Assembly (NCBI RefSeq): GCF_029227915.1
Contig: NC_079888.1
Coordinates: 8,911,001-8,975,000, forward strand
Origin: Hydractinia symbiolongicarpus
Taxonomy: Eukaryota > Cnidaria > Hydrozoa > Anthoathecata > Hydractiniidae
Direction: 5' to 3'
DNA length: 64,000 nt
Made by a program: the position numbers and the translations under genes. Shown here piece by piece: positions 61,701 to 64,000 of this stretch; the first letter of the stretch is position 1, and each line of letters starts with the position of its first letter. Below the pieces are notes generated by a model that did no database searches, was not told the origin of the DNA, and saw nothing but the letters and a program-made list of their open reading frames with translations.

Positions 61701-61860
61701 TTGTTCGTAAAGAATCTCTTTCTCTTGTGTCTTAGGTCTAAGCATGCAATAGCATCACATGGACCATATAACCCGCTTGAATGGAGACATTTTGGCGTTC
61801 AATTTGATGGAACAACACTTAACTTTTTTATTGACGCGGTTCATGTTGCATCAGGAGCAA
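49765..61860 (+). CDS. secreted/surface modular protein: PAN-apple, EGF, FN2, concanavalin-like domain (3' incomplete)
   Basis: Nine exons join in frame: 49765-49796, 51040-51391, 54851-54968, 58641-58823, 59021-59205, 60035-60237, 60640-60760, 61326-61390 and 61736-61860 (phase 1 exit; continues past the window). Residues 1 to about 18 form a signal peptide (MSMFFVILLLSAFTIAHA). About 20-128 is a PAN/apple-like domain (C-x3-C-x5-C around KKCMLNATCFGAN, then VECHLF). About 132-166 is an EGF-like domain (six Cys; CKNNGIC, CECPMSHWGDFC). About 170-227 is a fibronectin type II-like domain (YCHYPFSYGGKEYKDC, then WCGTT and GYC). About 295-461 is a concanavalin/LamG-3-like fold (ITFALWAKLL, WRHFGVQFDGTTLNFFID). 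Exon 5 has no known domain and could be skipped. Such proteins act in adhesion or glycan recognition. Strong gene call; the later domains lie outside the window. Confidence 0.78.
49941..50625 (+). repeat. tRNA-derived SINE, copy 2 (within intron 1)
   Basis: tRNA-like head with ggggtagtggtagag (A box), cgacttgtaaccaaaagg (a tRNA-Thr(TGT)-like anticodon arm, partly unpaired) and ggttcaagccc (B box). The tail at about 50500-50625 matches the 3' part of the copy at 6915 (taatgtaacctagg, gggcaagaagaacgaaccgttaaga). The middle (50040-50480) is longer than in copy 1, so there may be an insertion or two separate fragments. Confidence 0.55.
51545..51750 (-). repeat. second tRNA-derived SINE family (minus strand, intron 2)
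   Basis: On the minus strand, a tRNA-like head (gcgtggccttgta, ggagctcgcttcgcaatca, aaggttcgtggctcg) gives A- and B-box-like blocks with a TCG-type anticodon loop. It is followed by a body with gtctttaccacagctacggg and ccatgtgagggaaaatggg. The body recurs, diverged, at about 55130-55250. Different from the SINE at 6915. Confidence 0.55.
51815..52445. mobile_element. possible MITE of about 630 bp (intron 2)
   Basis: Both ends carry inverted taccttatt ... catgaaatt blocks, and both flanks are filled with gttaat/attaac and aatgaac motifs facing each other. The middle (52020-52280) is non-repetitive. Ends are imperfect, so limits are approximate and the superfamily is not assigned. Confidence 0.42.
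55085..55250 (-). repeat. SINE body fragment next to the minisatellite
   Basis: Minus-strand blocks (catgaccacgggttaacccc, atgtgaaggaaatggggg) match the body of the SINE at 51545-51750. The tRNA-like head is missing, and the 42-bp tandem array begins close to where the head should be. Confidence 0.4.
55277..55700. repeat. 42-bp minisatellite, about ten copies (intron 3)
   Basis: Ten head-to-tail copies of a 42-bp unit (ttttgacaagatttgacatc, aactttgtcaatgtctatat, ta). Left copies have gacatcaac and tcagcgtc, right copies gacgtcaac and gataaga, so variants are spatially sorted. Because 42 is divisible by 3 and the unit lacks stops, frames stay open on both strands (a 14-residue DKVDVKSYQNNIDI period on minus, TRFDINFVNVYIIL on plus). 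No start context, splice sites or known protein support coding. Confidence 0.9.
56290..56399 (-). mobile_element. Helitron-like unit, short form (array 4, unit 1)
   Basis: On the minus strand it begins TCTTTATAATAATAACCGTC, has aaatgcgatatataaagg and a hairpin decayed by two changes, and ends gacgaCTAG at 56290-56293, followed by T. Confidence 0.65.
56400..56945 (-). mobile_element. Helitron-like unit, long variant (array 4, unit 2)
   Basis: On the minus strand it begins TCTTTATAATAATACGCTAA at 56945 and ends in a CTAG at 56400-56403 that directly touches the TC start of unit 1. The 3' hairpin is weakened (gtggatttttacac). The interior carries unrelated sequence (for example ttgatgacgtcag and gctgacgtcatcagc blocks), as if the unit had captured or gained internal DNA. 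Confidence 0.6.
56946..57390 (-). mobile_element. Helitron-like unit, long variant (array 4, unit 3)
   Basis: On the minus strand it begins TCTATATAATAATACGCCAG at 57390 and ends CTAG at 56946-56949, again abutting the TC of the next unit. It shares cacaggcaaagtggatgtg and ctaaagaaacagccgc with unit 4. Confidence 0.6.
57391..58123 (-). mobile_element. Helitron-like unit, longest variant (array 4, unit 4)
   Basis: On the minus strand it begins TCTATATAATAACACGCCAG at 58123 and ends with a hairpin (gtggattattccac) and CTAG at 57391-57394, directly next to unit 3. The right 350 bp match unit 3. The left part repeats related blocks, suggesting internal duplication. No coding capacity. Confidence 0.6.
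58310..58440 (+). repeat. about 22-bp tandem repeat (intron 3)
   Basis: Six or so copies of cattggcaaatagtcaatca-type units, one shortened to 15 bp, just upstream of the FN2 exon. Confidence 0.8.
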
Positions 61861-62202
61861 GTAAGCTTGTCATATTTCGTTCTGTAAAGAATTTTTTTAT
61901 ATGTACGCGTTACCAGCTTTATTGATAAAAACAGTTGGTTTACTTGATTTCAGTACTATTTTTCTAGCTTAGATCAATGCTATTTAAAGCCATCAAAATG
62001 TGGTATCGAATAGAGTTACAAAAAAATATTAGGAAAATTATGATGCAAAGATTCGAAAATCAACGGCTGTAATTAAGGGCCGTTTATAAAGACCGTCAAC
62101 TTTTAAAATGGCTTTTTAGGCAGTTTATGCGGCAGGAATATTCAATTTGCATTTTAAACTCTAAAAAATTTTTTAAAAAATTTAGAGAAAACAAGTAGTG
62201 AC
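61861..62202. other. intron of the modular gene, upstream of the copia insertion
   Basis: Starts with the GTAAGC donor of the exon ending at 61860. AT-rich, no further exon recognised before the LTR. Confidence 0.5.
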
Positions 62203-62499
62203 TGTTGAAAATAGGCACTCTTGCCGTAAGAACATTATAGAACCTTGTGTACTATCTAGAAATATAAGAGACATTGGAGAATATTCCAGAAATAAGATAA
62301 CTATACTAGAAACTACTAATAGTAAATAGAGAACAATGTGCTAAATATAGAACATCTGGAATATACTAGAACATTCTAGAGTATCTTATCTTTAATATAT
62401 AAATAGGAGAACGTCTTGTAAATTTAAGAGTCATAGAGTCATAAAGTTATTGGAGCAGTCGAAGCAACTCTGCAAATATATAAAGTTTACATTTCAACA
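62203..62499 (+). mobile_element. 5' LTR of a Ty1/copia retrotransposon
   Basis: 297 bp from tgttgaaa to tttcaaca, an 8-bp perfect terminal inverted repeat starting TG and ending CA. A tatataaatagg box lies at about 62393. The next base begins the primer-binding site. The preceding gtgac (62198-62202) would be the target duplication, but the 3' LTR is outside the window. Inserted in sense orientation in an intron of the modular PAN/EGF gene. Confidence 0.75.
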
Positions 62500-62513
62500 G
62501 GTTATGGGCCCAG
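62500..62513 (+). other. primer-binding site complementary to initiator tRNA-Met anticodon arm
   Basis: The 14 bases ggttatgggcccag directly after the LTR are the complement of the anticodon stem-loop of eukaryotic initiator tRNA-Met (ctgggcccataacc). This is an internal tRNA site of the kind described for Drosophila copia, which primes from a half tRNA, rather than the usual 3'-CCA end site. Confidence 0.75.
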
Positions 62514-62686
62514 TCTATGCCCAAGAAGATTGAATATTAAAAGAAATAATATTCAAGAAGAAGAAGCCATCTTGTGTGTCCGACAAGTTTGTTTTGATTT
62601 TGGTTTGGATTGGTGTAAAGTTCGCACGAAAAATCGTATTGTGGAAACCTGAAACGGATTATCCGGATTAGTTGAATACGGAACAA

Positions 62687-63592
62687 ATGGCGATGGAAAG
62701 CACCAAAGTATTGATAAAACCATTGAATGGAACAAACTACGCTACCTGGAAGGTACAGTGTAGAATGGCGTTAATCAAAGATGGAGTTTGGGGAATTGTT
62801 GATGGAAGAGAAAATGCTCCAACTGAAGAGAGAGAAATTCCGAAATTTAATTTGCGTAGAGATCGTGCGTTAGCAACGATTGTTTTGTCGGTGGAACCAA
62901 CGCTGTTATACCTGCTTGGACCAGATCCAGAAGATCCTACTGAGGTTTGGAAGATGTTGGCAGACCAGTTCCAAAAGAAGACATGGAGTAATAAATTGAC
63001 ACTACGCAGGAAGTTGTATGACTTGAAGTTGAAAGATGAGCAATCTGTTCAAAAGCACGTTAAAGCTTTGACAGAAATTTTCGATGAACTTGCAATTATT
63101 GGAGACCCGTTGGATGATGAAAGTAAAGTTGTTCATTTGTTAGCAAGCTTACCAGACTCGTATGATATGCTAGTTACAGCTCTGGAGGCTAGTGCTGAAG
63201 TACCGAAGCTTGAAGTCGTAACTGAACGATTGTTACACGAGGAAAGCAAGCGGAAAGATAAGGACACTTTGGAAACGAATGTCAGAGCAATGACATCGAA
63301 TCATGGAAAGCCAAGAAAGGGACCCAGATGTTATCACTGTGGAAAGATTGGTCATGTGAAACGATATTGCAAAGAATTAACGAAGAAGTTCGAGAGACAG
63401 ACTCCTTCGACGTACGGTAAAAATCGAATGAAGCCGCAAAATGTGTGTACGGCTGAAGAAGAAGAAGATGATGACGAAGAAATCATCAGTTTAGTTGCTG
63501 AAAATACTTTGGCAGTCAAAGGAAAAAGTAACTGGATAGTTGATTCAGGCGCAACATGTCACATAATTGTTCGAAGAAATTTCGTCACTTGA
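62687..63592 (+). CDS. copia-type gag with zinc knuckle and start of protease; frameshifted
   Basis: Starts at ATG 62687. The N-terminal gag region (LNGTNYATWKVQCRMALIKD) is the short motif preceding UBN2-type gag domains, followed by the helical UBN2 region (LRRKLYDLKLKDEQSVQKHV, LLASLPDSYDMLVTAL). A CCHC knuckle (CYHCGKIGHVKRYC) binds the genomic RNA. After an acidic EEEEDDDEE linker comes the aspartic protease motif WIVDSGATCHI. The frame then breaks and reaches a stop at 63590. Similarity resumes in another frame from about 63575, so a small indel separates protease start from the remainder. Gag and pol are normally one reading frame in this superfamily, so the copy looks inactivated, though the damage is slight. 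Confidence 0.85.
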   Translation: MAMESTKVLIKPLNGTNYATWKVQCRMALIKDGVWGIVDGRENAPTEEREIPKFNLRRDRALATIVLSVEPTLLYLLGPDPEDPTEVWKMLADQFQKKTWSNKLTLRRKLYDLKLKDEQSVQKHVKALTEIFDELAIIGDPLDDESKVVHLLASLPDSYDMLVTALEASAEVPKLEVVTERLLHEESKRKDKDTLETNVRAMTSNHGKPRKGPRCYHCGKIGHVKRYCKELTKKFERQTPSTYGKNRMKPQNVCTAEEEEDDDEEIISLVAENTLAVKGKSNWIVDSGATCHIIVRRNFVT

Positions 63593-64000
63593 AATACCAC
63601 AAGATATCACTGTCAGTGATGGATATTCAGTACAAGCAATTGGAAAAGGAACAGTAACCTTGGAAATGAACATTTCAGAAAACAGAAACGTTGTATGCAA
63701 GTTATCTGATGTCTTATTTGTACCACAACTTTCGTACAATTTACTTAGTGTATCAAAAGCTGCAACAAATGGAAAGAAGTTTCAGTTTGAAGATTTCAAA
63801 TGTGACATCGTGGATGCGAAACACGGAATCATTGGTACAGCAACAAAGCATGGCAACCTTTACCATCTCAACTGTAATGGATTGAGAAATAAGAAGAATC
63901 ACACAGTTATGAAATGTGATAATAACGCTACAACAAAGGAAGAAATTTGGCATAGAAGATACGGTCATCTCGGTGTGCAGAATCTTAAACGATTGGCAAG
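63575..64000 (+). pseudogene. copia pol continuation (protease to integrase start), out of frame and cut by window end
   Basis: From about 63575 an open frame reads the rest of the protease (VSDGYSVQAIGKGTV, then LSYNLLSVSKAATNGKKFQF, the conserved LLSVSKA motif). It continues into the pre-integrase zinc-finger region (EIWHRRYGHLGVQNLKRLA, the WHRRxGH motif of GAG_pre-integrase). It is displaced from gag by the indel near 63560. Integrase core, RT and RNase H would follow beyond 64000. Confidence 0.75.

Overview
The window is eukaryotic nuclear DNA, AT-rich and gene-poor. Genes are split by short GT-AG introns of about 100 to 4,000 bp, and coding exons are typically 30 to 500 bp. The domain mix (tandem rhamnose-binding SUEL lectins, a PAN/EGF/FN2/concanavalin-like modular protein, a hemopexin propeller) and the transposon mix (Penelope-like, pogo/Tigger, Helitron, copia, tRNA-derived SINEs) fit a basal metazoan, most likely a cnidarian. 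The species cannot be fixed from the sequence alone.

Layout. 1-680: 5'-truncated, frameshifted Penelope-like element end (minus). 1945-2602: two-exon gene for a small single-pass membrane protein (minus). 2603-13235: no gene recognised; SINE, dispersed repeats and a 20-G tract. 13236-14100: 3' part of a gene with a four-bladed hemopexin domain (minus), with two more blade-like pieces upstream. 14669-15105: three Helitron-like units head to tail. 15106-31783: mostly intergenic; holds a perfect 19-bp hairpin, a small TIR element, one single Helitron unit, one isolated exon at 23254-23422 (minus) and a 1.2-kb pogo-like element at 28406-29612 that carries a HIRAN-like ORF. 31784-34392: complete six-exon secreted lectin gene with five SUEL domains and a mucin-like Thr linker. 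36238-36524: Helitron dimer. 37219-37457: possible terminal exon (minus). 38218-40419: four-exon gene of unknown family with a Cys-rich C-terminus and one apparent frameshift (minus). 45564-45595: an orphan copy of a signal-peptide exon. 45770-46026: Helitron dimer. 49765-61860 and beyond the window: at least nine exons of a secreted or surface modular protein. Its introns hold a 42-bp minisatellite, a four-unit Helitron array and, from 62203, the 5' part of a Ty1/copia retrotransposon.

No operons, CRISPR arrays or intact tRNA genes were seen. Three of the best-supported genes (lectin, modular PAN protein, hemopexin protein) encode extracellular or surface recognition modules. That suggests matrix, mucus or innate-recognition roles, but nothing links them functionally beyond proximity. 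Exon limits were inferred by eye from splice motifs, phase consistency and domain continuity; no transcript evidence was available.
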